A stretch of 64,000 nt of DNA from Paragorgia papillata (Eukaryota > Cnidaria > Anthozoa > Scleralcyonacea > Coralliidae), in contig JAWNZC010000470.1 in assembly GCA_035771165.1 (NCBI GenBank), positions 3,923,501 through 3,987,500 of the forward strand. The letters run 5' to 3'. The position numbers were made by a program, and so were the translations under genes. The notes under the pieces were generated by a model. That model searched no databases. It was not told the DNA's origin and saw nothing but the letters and a program-made list of their open reading frames with translations. Below are positions 44,593 to 56,948 of this stretch, piece after piece (the first letter of the stretch is position 1; each line of letters begins with the position of its first letter).

Positions 44593-44810
44593 AAGGTGAG
44601 GTAATACGGGCAACATTTTTCTTCAACTTGCAACGCACGTTTGTTGCGTACTTACGTTGCAAGTTGAAAAGTGTTGTTACACGTATTACCAACCAATCAT
44701 TGTTGCGTGACAATGGTGATACGTGCAACAACGCTTTTCAACTTGCAACGCAACAAAATTGCGTTGCAAGTTGAAGAAAAATGTTGCCCGTATTACCTCA
44801 GCTTTAGGTA
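44593..44810. mobile_element. MITE with long inverted repeats
   Basis: The ends are GAGGTAATACGGGCAACATT and AATGTTGCCCGTATTACCTC. The arms contain repeated CTTGCAACG motifs. It is non-coding; the flanking bases (TTTAA/TTTA) suggest a short AT-rich target. Confidence 0.7.
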
Positions 44811-44814
44811 TACG

Positions 44815-44930
44815 TCGGTTAGAACGCTCGCCTAGATTCCCAGGACCGAGGGTTCGATTCTCAGCCAACAGTTCTTGAAGTTGTATTTTACGGTACTGGT
44901 TCCGATTGGATCTTAAAATATAAAATTAAC
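44815..44930 (+). mobile_element. tRNA-derived SINE
   Basis: A weak A box (CGGTTAGAACGCTCG) and B box (GGGTTCGATTCTC) are followed by a body TACGGTACTGGTTCCGATTG and ATCTTAAAATA that matches the SINE at 61620-61745. Confidence 0.55.
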
Positions 44931-45745
44931 TAACGGGATTTAACTAAAAATAAAAAAAATATGTAAAAAAATCTCCAGGTTTTCGACAGAGTAAAATATA
45001 GTTACATACATGCATGCATGGTTTGGTTTTCAATCTTTGCATAACATGAAAACTCAAACATAAAAACCAGACAAACATTTGACTTTTGGACTAAAAATAA
45101 CCGCGTTTACTGGTTTAATTGTCGTGAAACCTGAAAACTGTTCAACCAGTCAACCATTTCTTCTACCAGCAAAGGTAGCTCGTGCGAAATAGCTAGGACA
45201 GATAGACTAACAAATGTGTAATCCTACACTTTTTATTGCTACTATACTAAAATACGAATGTCAAACGGTATACTGGAATACAACAACTTGTTCTATAAAA
45301 AATAAACGGGAAAATTTATACAATGAAATTAAATTGAAGATACCTTTGTTATTGTGTTGACTTAATAAAATATATACGTCTCACTTCGTCTTCGTTAAAC
45401 ACGTTAGACGACTGGTACCTGGTTGACTTACGCTCACCATACTACAGTAAAGAAGCAACTCAATATTTTAGATGCATCTCTAGTAGTAAACAACTAAAAG
45501 GTTTGCACCAAGACAACCGTTTCAGTTTCTGTTGTAATAATTCAAAAAACAAACTATTGTACGCTAAGCATGAGCTGCCACACGCTTCAGAACTTGTTTC
45601 AATAATAACGCCAGGTAAACGTATTCAGATACGATGCCCTTCAGTGATTATTTGCCACGCATCACAGAATACATCTTCAGAGTCGCTACCTCTATTTCTA
45701 TTTTGCGATGCGGTGAATATATTTCTTATAAATTGACTATACAAG

Positions 45746-47223
45746 ATGAAATTTAGGCTTGTTCTTTTAGTTCTTAGTCTATTCTCTAGTTTCATCAAAG
45801 GGGATTTTGAATACCAGCCTGGAATTCAAGGTAAAGTAAAATTAATCCAAACCTAACCCGTTGCGTCATAAACTTCTCTAGATTATAGTATAAGATCACG
45901 CGCCGTTTTTACCAGATAGATAAGTTTCTTAAATAGCAAGTCCTCTATAATTTTTTATCATATTGGTATATATGCATGTGTACAACGTAGTATATATATA
46001 TATGACTATATATATATATATATAATTTCAAGAGGAACTTTTATTCTATAATATATTTTAGAACTTTTATATGTATTTTTAACTATATATATATATATAC
46101 AGACCTCGTTCTCGGTTAATAATCTCTTAATATATATATATTAAGAGATTATTAACCGAGAACGACGTCTGTACGGGAAAATATCAGACCGACGTCTTGA
46201 CAGTACGGACCGAGCCACAGGCGAGGTTCGTACAAAAAAGACCGAGGTCTGATATTTTCCCGTACATGCAGACCGAGTAAACGAGGTTAATAAAGCGTTT
46301 ATTATATGGCTATTTCAAGTTTTTCGATAGTTATTGTATCAAACTTAGTGTGAAAACCTTAGAAATTCACGCGAGCAAAATCAACATCCGGGAGAGCGGT
46401 CCGGATATGGAAAAAGACGGACCGTGGTCCAGATACGCATTTTTACGGACCGTGCGTTGACCAATCAGAACTCAGGATATTACAAAGCCATATAATATAT
46501 ATATATATAATATATATTAAGAGATTATTAACCGAGAACGAGGTCTGTACGGGAAAATATCAGACCAACGTCTTGACAGTACGGACCGAGCCGCAGGCGA
46601 GGTTCGTACAAGAAAGACCGAGGTCTTATATTTTCCCGTACAGACCGAGTAAACGAGGTTAATAAAGCGTTTATTATATGGCTATTTCAAGTTTTTCGAT
46701 AATTATTGTATCAAACTTAGTGTGAAAACATTAGAAATTCACGCGAGCAAAATCAACATCCGGGACAGCGGTCCGGATACGGAAAAAGACGGACCGTGGT
46801 CCGGATACACATTTTTACGGACCGTGCGTTGACCAATTAGAACTAATATATATATATATATATATTTATACAATTCCGTAGTTGCTATGCGTGTTTTCAA
46901 TGGTTGTCGCCCATGATCTATTAGAGGACAGACACATGCTCACGTCAGATCACGTCAGCTGACTTGCCTTTTTCCTTCTTCATGCCCCAAAATCCGGCAC
47001 GAGTTTCGACAAAGACCTTTTAAATTTTTATTGTATAAAACAAATAGATTCCATTTTTTTGTTGTCTGTTCAGTTATAGATGCACAGAGGACGTCACAAC
47101 GTGGTAAGAACATCAGTGACCCACTCGACTGCGTCTCGTGGGCCACTTTTTTGTTCTTACCACGTTGTGACGTCATCTGTGCATCTATAACTGAACAGAC
47201 AACGGCAAAATGGAATCTATTTG

Positions 47224-47312
<89 letters not shown>

Positions 47313-49722
47313 TATACACTCTATGGACCTTAAGCAATCATTTACTCTGATGTCTATATAGATTTCGATCTTGAGGAGTATCCTGGCAAATTAGAAGATG
47401 AGAACGACGTATTCGAACAATTGTTTTCAGATGAAAATGGAAGTGATGACGACGAGGGGAGTGGAGGAAGTGGTGAAGATGAGCATGAGGTTGAAGATGG
47501 AGATGATTTAGCACCAATGGATGTTCCTTTTGTAACGGTGGATGAGAGCGAGTCCTCTAAAGATATAACTAAAAAGAAAAAAACACATCCCGTGCATAAA
47601 CACAAAGCAATACACAAACAAAACAAGAAATCAAAGAAATCAAAGAAATCAAAGAAAATAAAACATATAAAGAAACATGTAAAAGCACCTATTAAGGTCC
47701 ATGACTCCAAAAGCAAAAACAAAAAGCTTAAAAAACATCGCGATGATAAAGGTAAGCCACTTATTATAGAGAGAAAGGTTGATACTGTAGACGTGCAGGT
47801 GTTTTGGGCTAGCCCAGTGAGGAGAGTGATTCGCTTCTCTATACTGAAACAGCAAATAATAATCCGTGAGTCTCCACTAGTTAAAATACGTTTTCGTCTA
47901 TAGATCGTTTTCACTCACGTGATCAGTGGCCCCATTGGGGTGGTGAAACAATACGAAATATTTGAATAAGAAAGAGCTAATTCCCATACCGTACACCAAT
48001 ATGGCCGCCATTTCATTGTTTTGGTACACCAATATGGTCGCCGTGACGTCAGATGAAAACGATCTATTGGATTTAATGTAGTGCTAAACACTGTTAGCAT
48101 AAATACACAGGTGATTATAGAAAATAGCGCGCGCTGATTGGTCGAGCTACTTCGGAATAATTCTCGATAATCACCGTATACCGATCACACGTTTATTCAA
48201 AATGGCCGTCAGTCAATTTGTCAATGTGACAGACAGACGATGAAATTAACAATTTTAAAGAAAATGCTCTTCCTAAAAGTACGAAAATGTGTATTTATAC
48301 TAAAACAATTATTCGCCTCAGGCTCAGTGAATATCGGTGACTAATTGTTAATTATTCATTTTTTTGAAAAAATCAAGTTTTATTAACACTTTCTCTGCCA
48401 TATTCTTCTAATTGGACAGAGGTAATAGGAACTGAAGATGATCAAGAAGATTCATTTAACATGAACAAGTTATTTCCACCCAAGAAACCCAACAAGCAAC
48501 AATTCGATCCAAAAGCACATCCTTGGATAGGTACTCGTTATTCTGACTCACCGTCATCGCAATGGTTCCGTCGTCCAGGAGCTCGGTCACAACCGAGACC
48601 AAAGATTGGTCCTCAAATGGAAAAAGCTTCAACACCTTATGCATACAATACTAGATACAACTATCCATATGCTGCACAACAACATCCATACACGACAAAC
48701 CAGCAATACGCCAACCAGCAACAACAGTGGGCTCAGTCTTATCCGCAGTATCAACAGCAAGGTGCTTATCAAGGGGCTGCACAAGTTCCACAACCTCAGC
48801 AACAACAGTTGTCACAGAGTCCTCAGTATCCGACATCTTTCCAATCCGATCAACTTGCCCAGTCGCCCCAGTCTTCTGCCCCTCAATCTAATCAACTTGC
48901 TGTGGGAAATGTGTCGCCCCAGCCTCCATCTCCCGCACTAACGACGTGTCCAGGGTCGTGTGCCAAACACTGCACAGTGGCATGTCCCAGTGAATGTTGT
49001 TCTCTAAAGTCACCCTCTTACTTTGAGAAAGTTGTTGGATCAAACATAGGGCCAAGTGCTTTCACCAGCACATGTCCGTCCGAATGCAAGACAAAGTGCA
49101 GTAGTCACTGTCCTCAAAAATGCTGTGGTCTTAATTTGTGTCCCTTTATTTGCCGAAAATCGTGCTTGTCGAGCTGTCCAAAGCGATGTTGTCGTGTCCT
49201 CAAGGCGTTTCTCCCACCTCTTGCACTTCCACCGTTAAAACTTTCTGCAGCTGTGTGTCCAACTCATTGTGAAAGCGCCTGTTCAACTGACTGCCCCCAA
49301 AAATGTTGTTCGCGAAGTGAGATAGCAGATAAAACCACAAAATGTCCTTCTGTTTGTTTAAATGTAAGTATTAGCTATGTGATAAACTGAATTATATGCT
49401 TGAAAAGACGTAACCATGCCATCGATAATCATGCATGTATAATTATTTGATTATAGTCAGTCAGTCAGTCAGTCAGTCAGTCAGTCAGTCAGTCAGTCAG
49501 TCAGTCAGTCAGTCAGTCAGTCAGTCAGTCAGTCAGTCAGTCAGTCAGTCAGTCAGTCAGTCAGTCAGTCAGTCAGTCAGTCAGTCAGTCAGTCAGTCAG
49601 TCAGTCAGTCAGTCAGTCAGTCAGTCAGTCAGTCAGTCAGTCAGTCAGTCAGTCAGTCAGTCAGTCAGTCAGTCAGTCAGTCAGTCAGTCAGTCAGTCAG
49701 TCAGTCAGTCAGTCAGTCAGTC

Positions 49723-49805
<83 letters not shown>

Positions 49806-50657
49806 ATAGTTAGTATAGTTGGTTGGTTGGTTGTATGACTAGCTGGTTGGTTGGTTCGCTAGTTGGTTGGTTAGTTGGTTGGTTAGTTAATTAATTATTG
49901 AAACACACGGTTCACCGTTTGTATTGTTATTTGGTATTTTTAGGGTTGTAGTGCTGGTTGCCCAGAAGTATGCTGCAATGCTCTTTCTGATAAAGTAACA
50001 TATGTTGAGATCCACCACAAACCAGTTCAGTCTTCAAGTACATGTTCGTCGTCGTGCCGCAAATCGTGCACAACAGAATGTGCCCCTCAATGTTGCACGA
50101 TGTCGGGTGACAACACCGTTACTCCCAGTACGCGATCTTTCAAAAGTTGTCCTTCAGTTTGCAGGATTGTCTGCGCCAGTGAATGTCCGACATACTGCTG
50201 TCCAGCGGAAACAAAACAAGAGCAACCCGCTCCAAAACCTAAGAAAAGTACCGCAGAGGATAAAATGGCAGATGATTACGAAGATGACGAGGACATAGAT
50301 GAAGGTGAAGATCAAAGGCATAACCAACTTGTTCTCGACAAAATAAGGGAGCTGAAATTAAAGGAAAAGCAAAGACAAGAACAAGTCATGGCCGACAACA
50401 TCGCCATAGCAAGAGCCAGGCATGAAGAAGCGGAGAATAAAAACTGCCCCAGTAGTTGCAATTTACAATGCAGTGCCTCCTGTTGCCGGTTGTGCACGCT
50501 CCCTGGACACAAGCCTCACTTTTGTTGTAAAGTCTATTATAAGCAAGCTTTCCCCGATTGTCCGACTATATGTGAAGAGAAGTGTCATGTTACGTGCCCC
50601 AGACGTTGCTGTGGTCCTCGACAGCAACCAGCAAAGCCAACCACTATTGTGGCATAA
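45746..50657 (+). CDS. Gene E: secreted protein with nine CRDs and charged blocks
   Basis: The exons 45746-45830, 47362-47751, 48420-49363 and 49944-50657 have phases 1, 1 and 0, giving 710 residues. Residues 1-19 are a signal peptide. Exon 2 encodes an acidic half (about 29-95, with SDDDEGSGGSGEDE) then a Lys-rich half (KKSKKSKKSKKIKHIKKH). Exon 3 has a Gln/Tyr/Pro-rich stretch (about 230-330) and CRDs at 335-352, 377-394, 399-416 and 438-455. A fifth CRD (467-484) is split by the phase-0 intron. CRDs 6 (507-524) and 7 (542-559), an acidic patch (582-596), a likely coiled coil (602-639), a shortened CRD (641-654) and a last CRD (679-696) follow. Many CRDs recall Hydra NOWA, but no C-type lectin or SCP domain is present. 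A cross-linked capsule-wall role is inferred. No clear dibasic site follows the signal peptide. Confidence 0.85.
46102..46848. repeat. Two direct copies of a 330-355-bp repeat in gene E intron 1
   Basis: The copies at about 46142-46498 and 46516-46848 share ATTAACCGAGAACGA, GGACCGAGCC and GGACCGTGCGTTGACCAAT landmarks. Each contains an inner palindrome around TACGGGAAAATATCAGACC. A 46102-46172 inverted repeat surrounds a (TA)n run at the left edge. Differences are few, so the duplication or double insertion is recent. Confidence 0.75.
46873..47226. mobile_element. Hairpin element, GTCTGTTCAGTTATAGATGC family, copy 2 (inverted)
   Basis: The copy is in the orientation opposite to 29530-29875. 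The hairpin part is 47038-47226. The central region is slightly shorter than in copy 1. It lies in gene E intron 1, directly before a (TA)n run (47228-47301) and 135 bp before exon 2. Confidence 0.7.
47362..47751 (+). CDS. Gene E exon 2 (acidic then basic block)
   Basis: Acceptor CTATATAG and donor GTAAGC. The exon is symmetric (phase 1-1), so its 130 residues form a removable cassette. Opposite charges in one exon could pair within or between chains. Confidence 0.85.
48100..48400. mobile_element. Diverged inverted-repeat element, CACAGGTGATTATAGAAAAT family
   Basis: It shares ATAAATACACAGGTGATTAT, TCAAAATGGCCG and GAATATCGGTGA motifs with the element at 55425-55740 in opposite orientation. 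It is in gene E intron 2. Confidence 0.6.
48420..49363 (+). CDS. Gene E exon 3 (Gln/Tyr/Pro region and CRDs 1-4)
   Basis: Acceptor TTGGACAG, donor GTAAGT at 49364 in phase 0 after CPSVCLN. CRDs follow the pattern C-P-x-x-C-x3-C-x3-C-P-x-x-CC. Confidence 0.88.
49455..49890. repeat. (TCAG)n/(TTAG)n/GGTT tetranucleotide arrays in gene E intron 3
   Basis: About 67 TCAG units (to 49724) change by one base into about 20 TTAG units (to 49803), then into irregular GGTT-rich copies. The order suggests point mutation followed by local expansion. The arrays fill most of the 580-bp intron that splits CRD 5. Confidence 0.95.
49944..50657 (+). CDS. Gene E exon 4 (CRDs 5-9, coiled coil)
   Basis: The acceptor ATTTTTAG is followed by GCSAGCPEVCC, which completes the CRD begun in exon 3. 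The exon ends at TAA 50655-50657. Between CRDs 7 and 8 lie an Asp/Glu cluster and a Lys/Glu/Gln-rich heptad stretch. Confidence 0.88.
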   Translation, partial: GCSAGCPEVCCNALSDKVTYVEIHHKPVQSSSTCSSSCRKSCTTECAPQCCTMSGDNTVTPSTRSFKSCPSVCRIVCASECPTYCCPAETKQEQPAPKPKKSTAEDKMADDYEDDEDIDEGEDQRHNQLVLDKIRELKLKEKQRQEQVMADNIAIARARHEEAENKNCPSSCNLQCSASCCRLCTLPGHKPHFCCKVYYKQAFPDCPTICEEKCHVTCPRRCCGPRQQPAKPTTIVA

Positions 50658-51183
50658 ATACAGATAAAATCAGTGACAGAACTGTCAGTTACAAAATTGT
50701 TATTATGCAGAACAATTTTAATCAGATAACAAAAAACTATTCTTGTCATGCTTGTGCATGTATATGATAACTATATATGTGCTTGAAGTACAAATAATGT
50801 GTACATAATTATCAGTAATGCATGTAGTACTACTAGTATATAATATGAATCCGAACAGCATATATATAGTTCTCGTTCACAAAGATTTTATACGGACAGA
50901 ACGTAACCCTATCATGCCATATGTTAATGCAATATTCTCCAAATTTAAAATAGACATGCAGTCCTATTTCAGATGAAGCATAACATTCATCATTTCCAAC
51001 GTTATTTATACTTGAATCTTAACGCTTGAAAATAAACACGTGGCGAACAGGTACAGTATACTGTTTGACCAGACCTGTATAACAATCATTGGACGACGAG
51101 TATGTTTTTTGTAACAAAAATTATTGAAATCTATAGATGGTTGAAATCTACAGATTGACTGCCAAATCGAGTCAGTTGCATTA

Positions 51184-51948
51184 GTCGAGGAGGAGAAGCG
51201 AGAAAAAGTCGACCACGTAGCACCCCCACTACACAATAGTTTTGACTCCAGATTATAATAGGCTGATACCCATAGAACAGTGCTAGGTCAGTCGTACTCA
51301 CAAATTGTGGAGTCAGTGGCCTGCTACATAGAGGGGGTGGGTGGTCCTTTAGTTGACGGACTTATTAAAGTGCACATAGAACGAAAATTACGTTTGTCTT
51401 ATTTGAAAGAACACTTAAAATGATAGAGTAACATCTTTTGCAGTTTTTCGTTTCCTTGCTTCGTTGTTGAGATATTTCAGTTTGTTTGAAATGTAAATTA
51501 AACAATTTGACGTCACATGTGCATAATGTAGTTATCAGAGAAGGTTATGTATCTTTGCTATTATGATCAAACCAAACTTAATTCGAAGGAAGTATGTGCG
51601 TGTGTTTCTCTCATAATGCCAAACATGTAGAATTTTCAAGTGATTATGTTTGATAATCAACAACGAAGCAAGGAAACGAAAACCTGCAAAAGATGTTACT
51701 CTATCATTTTAAGTGTTCTTTCAAATAAGACAAACTTAATTTTCGTTTCATGTGCACTTTCAGTCTGTCAACTAAAGGACCGCCCACTCCCTCTATGCAG
51801 CAGGCCACTGACCCCAACAATTTGTGAGTACGACTGACCTAGGAATGTTCTATGGGTATCAGCCTATTATAATCTGGAGTCAAAAGTTAAACTATTTGTG
51901 TAGTGGGGGTGCTACGTGGTCGGCTTTTTCTCGCTTCTCCTCCTCGAC
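51184..51948. mobile_element. 765-bp foldback element with TA duplication
   Basis: The ends are GTCGAGGAGGAGAAGCGAGA and its complement, with TA at 51182-51183 and 51949-51950. The pairing extends nearly to the centre. The middle (about 51370-51740) carries the GAAAGAACACTTAAAATGAT and TTTGAAATGTAAATTAAACA motifs of the 3629-4108 family, so the two are related or nested. Confidence 0.75.
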
Positions 51949-52782
51949 TACATGGCGTCTTTCCCAATTATTTTAGTAAAGAGCAATCTTTTGTGGAAAA
52001 AAACCCAACAAAATAAATAAAGAGCGTATAAGACTGCAGCTTGTGTGACGAATATTGAGTTTGTTGGAATGGATAAAGATATCAAACTTATACTTCACAA
52101 AAAATGTTTCTGAGCCCACGGGACAGTGAACAATCTTACATCATTTAATAATCCTATTTACAACATTCTATATAATGGTGAAACTTGCAACGTTTTAATG
52201 ATCGGTGAGTATATTTCACTAGGTTTAAGAAACAGTTTGCAGAGGATTTGACAAATGTCCATCCATATCGATACAGAAAACAATTACATAGAACCCGGGA
52301 CACGATAACCCAACAAAAAGCCGATGAAGGAAACATGTCAGAATGAATAATTGTGTAAGATGTTAGAAGTATTGTGGAACACATTTTTAATTGCGCTACA
52401 TGAGCAGGTGTACAACTGTCTATAGAAATCATAAATAAAACAAAAAAGTCATTGGGAACAATGGTAACTATTTTAGGGCGCCAAGCACGTCCTAGCCCCA
52501 GTCCTTTGCGCACAGGTTTCCTCCCAACTGATCCAAGATGGCGACGCGTATTTGGTTACCCGCGTCAGGTCTAATGCATTTAATCCCTATGGAACCGTTT
52601 ACATTGTTCCCGATAGCTGTTACGTGCATGCGATGGTGTTCACGTCGACATCAACTTCAAATTGTAATAATTAGACAAGTTGTACATAACAAATTCGTGG
52701 CCTTCAGATTGCCTGATACATTATTTTATTAAATGCGATAACGTAGATGAAAGTATAACGCTGTGTACTGTCCTTTCTGCAT

Positions 52783-53050
52783 GTCACACTTGATTCGAGC
52801 AATGTTTGGCCAACTCCAAGTTTGAATTTACTGCAGCTTCGACCAAACTTATATTAACTGCAACACCGATTATTGTTTTAGTTGTGACTGGTATTTTAAA
52901 GAAAACATAACTGTTCACGGCTGATTGATTGCATGAGTCCCAAATAGACATTGACCCACTGCTATACGTTGTGGGACCACCACTCCACGCAAAAACAACT
53001 TCACAAGTGACAGTCAGAATAGTTGTGCCGACCAATATTACAATGACAGA
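52783..53050 (-). CDS. Possible exon of an unknown secreted or membrane protein
   Basis: The minus-strand frame is open from a possible acceptor (TTCTTAG, plus-strand 53047-53053) through about 88 codons to TGA. It reads IVILVGTTILTVTCEVVFAW, then SGGPTTYSSGSMSIWDSC, and ends LELAKHCSNQV. Three cysteines, no low complexity and balanced composition make it look more protein-like than the random frames around it. No partner exon was found. It could equally be chance. Confidence 0.25.
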
Positions 53051-53519
53051 CTAAGAATACAGTATAACACATAAAAGTGTAAACAGTATATAGTCTTATT
53101 CAACACAGAAACGCTTTATTGCATTGGGAACGCTTGGTTAGCGCACTGTATACGCTCTGCTAATTAAATATAAACTAAAATAAAAAAACCCCGAGCAGTT
53201 CATGTTAACAGCTAGTAAAACCAACTTCGATATATTCTCCTGGCGATCCTACCCTGCTGTGTTGTAAAAATTGTCAAATAGTTCTGTTAAGTTGCAAAGT
53301 TAGCTGTTCTCTTTATTTATGTCTAAACAGTCAGTGATGGTGGCAACGTGTACCTACAGTCAATATTAATTTATTATTCATATCTTTTAAAAAGAGAAGC
53401 AATGGCGTCCGGCGTTCAAGCGCTTTAAGTCGATACTTTTTTGTAGTTTAAACCACATGGACGCAGATTTTCGCTAACGGACTTTAATATACATATTTGT
53501 CGGGATCTTACATATAACA

Positions 53520-53646
53520 ATGACGGGATACGGACATGTTTTAGTACTGCTAGTATTTGTATTCATCTGTTCATCGTTCGCTAACGTCGAACTTAAAGCT
53601 CACAAAAATATTTCAAAAATTGGACAAAAGAGGATCGACGTACAAG
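53520..53646 (+). CDS. Gene F exon 1 (signal peptide, KR)
   Basis: ATG at 53520 opens a strongly hydrophobic leader. GQKRID follows and the donor is GTATGA in phase 1. Confidence 0.8.
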
Positions 53647-56600
53647 GTATGAACAATATCAATATATTATTACTAAATAAAACCGTTGTTTTCAATCAAT
53701 AATTTGAGCGTCACACAACGTCTTCACGAATCGATTATACCCAGTTCAAACTGATTTCAAACTAGTTTTGCTTTAAATTTCCTAATATGACCTTGATATA
53801 AAAAGCATATCAAACCTATTGAATTTGTGTCTGTTGCTACTCTATATAAAAGACGCTACGAGCGTATTATATTCAGCTTGTGTTTGTCGTAATATACATA
53901 ATTATAAAGAGACTATGCCCCAAAACGTTTGTGATATATAAGGTATATATGGTATATATATATGGTATATATAAATATATATGTATATATACCTTATATA
54001 TCACCAACGTTTTGGGGCAATCGGTTTTTGGGGATCAAGATACGTCTTGATACAAATCTTAACATAAAGGGTCTTGTCCCCGAAACGTTGAATAAAAAGT
54101 TTTAAAAAAATATTCGGTTATTCTGTCCAATAATTTGGTGGTTTTGACCAATAATTTGGGTCACAACAAATGCTCATCTCAAATCCCGGGCCCTCTTCTT
54201 TACCATATCTAATCTATAAGAACTTTTATGATTATTAAATCTAAATCCAAAAGCTGCTTCAATTTTAGACTTCAATTTCACCCTATATAACCAACTCATA
54301 TACTTTTATATTAGGTATTAATATGTATTAGCTATATAAATTAAGTTTAATTGTAGAAAAATACTTGTGAAATGGTAATAGAAGACTTTTTACAATTTAT
54401 CCGTATTTTTCTTTGTTTTTGAAATAATTCAGTTTGTTTGATATGTAAATGTCTCTGACATCATAACCATGCAGAGTACAGCATTTTCATGCATTACAAA
54501 ATCACTTATATTACCTCCATGGTTGCTCAACATGAAATGTTCAGTATCATGAAGAGTTTTAATGTGCGGCACATGCACGGTTTCAAATAATTTTCTTGCA
54601 CAAACTTGGAAGTATAACTGATTTTGTAATGTGTGAAAATTATGCCGGGTTATGACGTCAGAGACCATCTCATTTACACATTATCAAAAAAAATATCTCG
54701 AAAACAAAAAAAATACAGAAAAGTTGTAAACGCTCTTCCTTTACCATTTCACGAGTTTAGACAAACATAATTAAAAAACAATATTCGCAGCCAAACTGTA
54801 TGAAATTTACAACGGCTCGCCTTGTAAATCTGGTTAATTATTTTTTTATAGTATAGATAGTTTTTGCGGAAACACCAACGTAAAATATTTATTTGCTAAG
54901 CTTTAATGTAATATAGATAAGTTTTGTGGAAACACAACGTAAGACATTTATTTGTTAAGCTTTCGGCCTGTTGACTCAGGCCTTCATCAGAGCAATAACA
55001 ACAAGCTGTTGGTTCACATCATTTATAAACTAAGCAACCGATCAATTAAATCACGTAAGAATACAATGGCGTATCACGTTAATTTTATTAATTAGAAAAA
55101 CAAAATCAAGAATGTTCTCCGAATAGCTCATCTATATTACATTATCGCCATGAAAACTTTCAAAGAATTAATTTTTCTTTATAGTTAACAAGTGGAGAGA
55201 GGCACAACAAGCAATAAACAGTCTTATTGACGAAAGCATATGTAGGTTTTTTACAATGTAAATCAATCTAAATTACTTTAATATACTCCATATAATTGCT
55301 AATCACAGTAGTATAGTGTTATTATATAGCTTAGTTGAGAGGTGGGGTTCTATTTTAAATAGTTTCTCTAAATATAGAATGTTACCTTATTTACCGTTGA
55401 GAATGCTCCTCGATATATTATTTAACAATTATTCGCCGAAGGCGAGGTGAATATCAGTGAATAATAACCGAGACGAAGTCGACGTTATTATTCACCGATA
55501 TTCACTGAGCCTGAGGCGAATAATTGTTTTAGTATAAATACATATTTTCGTACTTTTAGGAACAACATTTTCTTTAAAATTGTTAATTTCCTCGTCTGTC
55601 GCATTGACAACTTGACTGGCGGCCATTTTGAATAAACACTGTAGGTGATTATCGAGAATGAATCCGAAGTAGCTCGACCAATCAGCGGCTTCAGCGCGCG
55701 TGATTTTCTATAATCACCTGTGTATTTATACTATTAATTAATAAGTAATGTGCTGTATAATTTTATTATTGTAAAGTAAACATATGTAGAATTAACTAAA
55801 TACAAAAAATCAATCAAATCTAGAACTAGATTTTTGTGATCGTTCCCATTATAAGAGCTTAAAGTTATTCATACTATAAGACTGAGTATAACTTTTTGGG
55901 ACTACTTATAAATTCAAGTTTCTTCATTGATTCATTCATCTAAGATAGACTACAACACAAATACAAATTACTCTTATTGACTGCTATATTTAAATAGCAC
56001 GAATCTTGACTTGTTAAACTTAACGTATATTTTCATGATTAATTTTGAAGGTCATAAGATTATAGTATCACGCATGTATGTACAGTACAGTACATAAGTA
56101 TAAGAGTTACTTCCTCACGTATAAGAGTTATTTCCTCCAATTTCAAAACAACAAAAAGAGTTGAACTCAAAAGAATATCTCTTTATAAGACTTTTACAAC
56201 TTCTCAAACGAACATGTATTTCGTGAAAATATATATCGACATAAAAAGTTGACCAACATGTATCTAAATCTTCTTCCAACTTCAAACACTTATGAATTAT
56301 TAAGGATATTATTTGAGAAAGTATATCAGTCAAGTATATTATTATCGTATTTGTAAAATGTTATACCTAACATACAAAATACATACTTAAAATAAAGATA
56401 TAACTTGAAAACCATTTGTGTGTACACACCTCAAACTAAAACTCTGGTTGGCCCTCAAAACGATGTTGCATGAAATGTTGAAAGCGTTTGGACATGAATT
56501 AAGGCGTCTTGTAAAATGAAACTGGCAATTTAGCTAATACTAAAAAGTCCAATTTTTTTTTTTTTAAATCTACAAACGTTTTCCAAGATTGACTGCAAAC

Positions 56601-56911
56601 TAATAAATTTTACAGACGGATTCTTTAATGTCTTCTTTGGACTGTCTTGTAAGACATAATAACCGTTGAATTTATCCAGTAATTAATTTTCCATTATACA
56701 CAGTATTCACTAATATTTGCCACAAATTCTGACTTATAAAATTTGTAAGTTAGCAAGTAGACTTCAATTATATATGCTTGTTAATGTAAATATTTTTGAA
56801 ACTAATTATCTTTGCAGCTAACGAAGTAAGTAAAGCAAAGAAAGAAGTTAAGGCTTTACTGGAGAAAAACATAGGTACAAGTTATGACACAAAGTTGACA
56901 TTTTAAATAAT

Positions 56912-56948
<37 letters not shown>

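Larger units (their letters stand above)
42860..45745. other. Intergenic region between genes D and E
   Basis: It holds (CAAAT)n at 43062-43114, (CAA)n at about 43828-43869, a possible Penelope-like 3' tail near 43693-43740 (CTCTGAAGATG...GAAACGTTACATTT), a 218-bp MITE at 44593-44810 and a tRNA-derived SINE at about 44815-44930. A TATAAA lies at 45729, only 17 bp before the gene E start codon. No other coding sequence is supported. Confidence 0.5.
50658..53519. other. Intergenic region between genes E and F
   Basis: The left part is AT-rich with no recognised 3' signal. A 765-bp foldback element occupies 51184-51948. From 51950 to 53519 I see no repeat that I can name. A possible minus-strand exon lies at 52783-53050. 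The last 500 bp probably contain the gene F promoter. Confidence 0.45.

Noticed and set aside
47354..47914. Minus-strand Ser/Phe/Cys-rich frame of 186 codons
   Set aside because: It is the antisense of gene E exon 2, whose plus-strand splice sites and phases fit.
49435..49728. Ser-Val-Ser-Gln repeat protein
   Set aside because: Translation of the (TCAG)n array inside gene E intron 3.
52154..52513. Minus-strand frame of 119 codons
   Set aside because: Composition is irregular, with no splice context, start context or recognisable motif. I could not separate it from chance.
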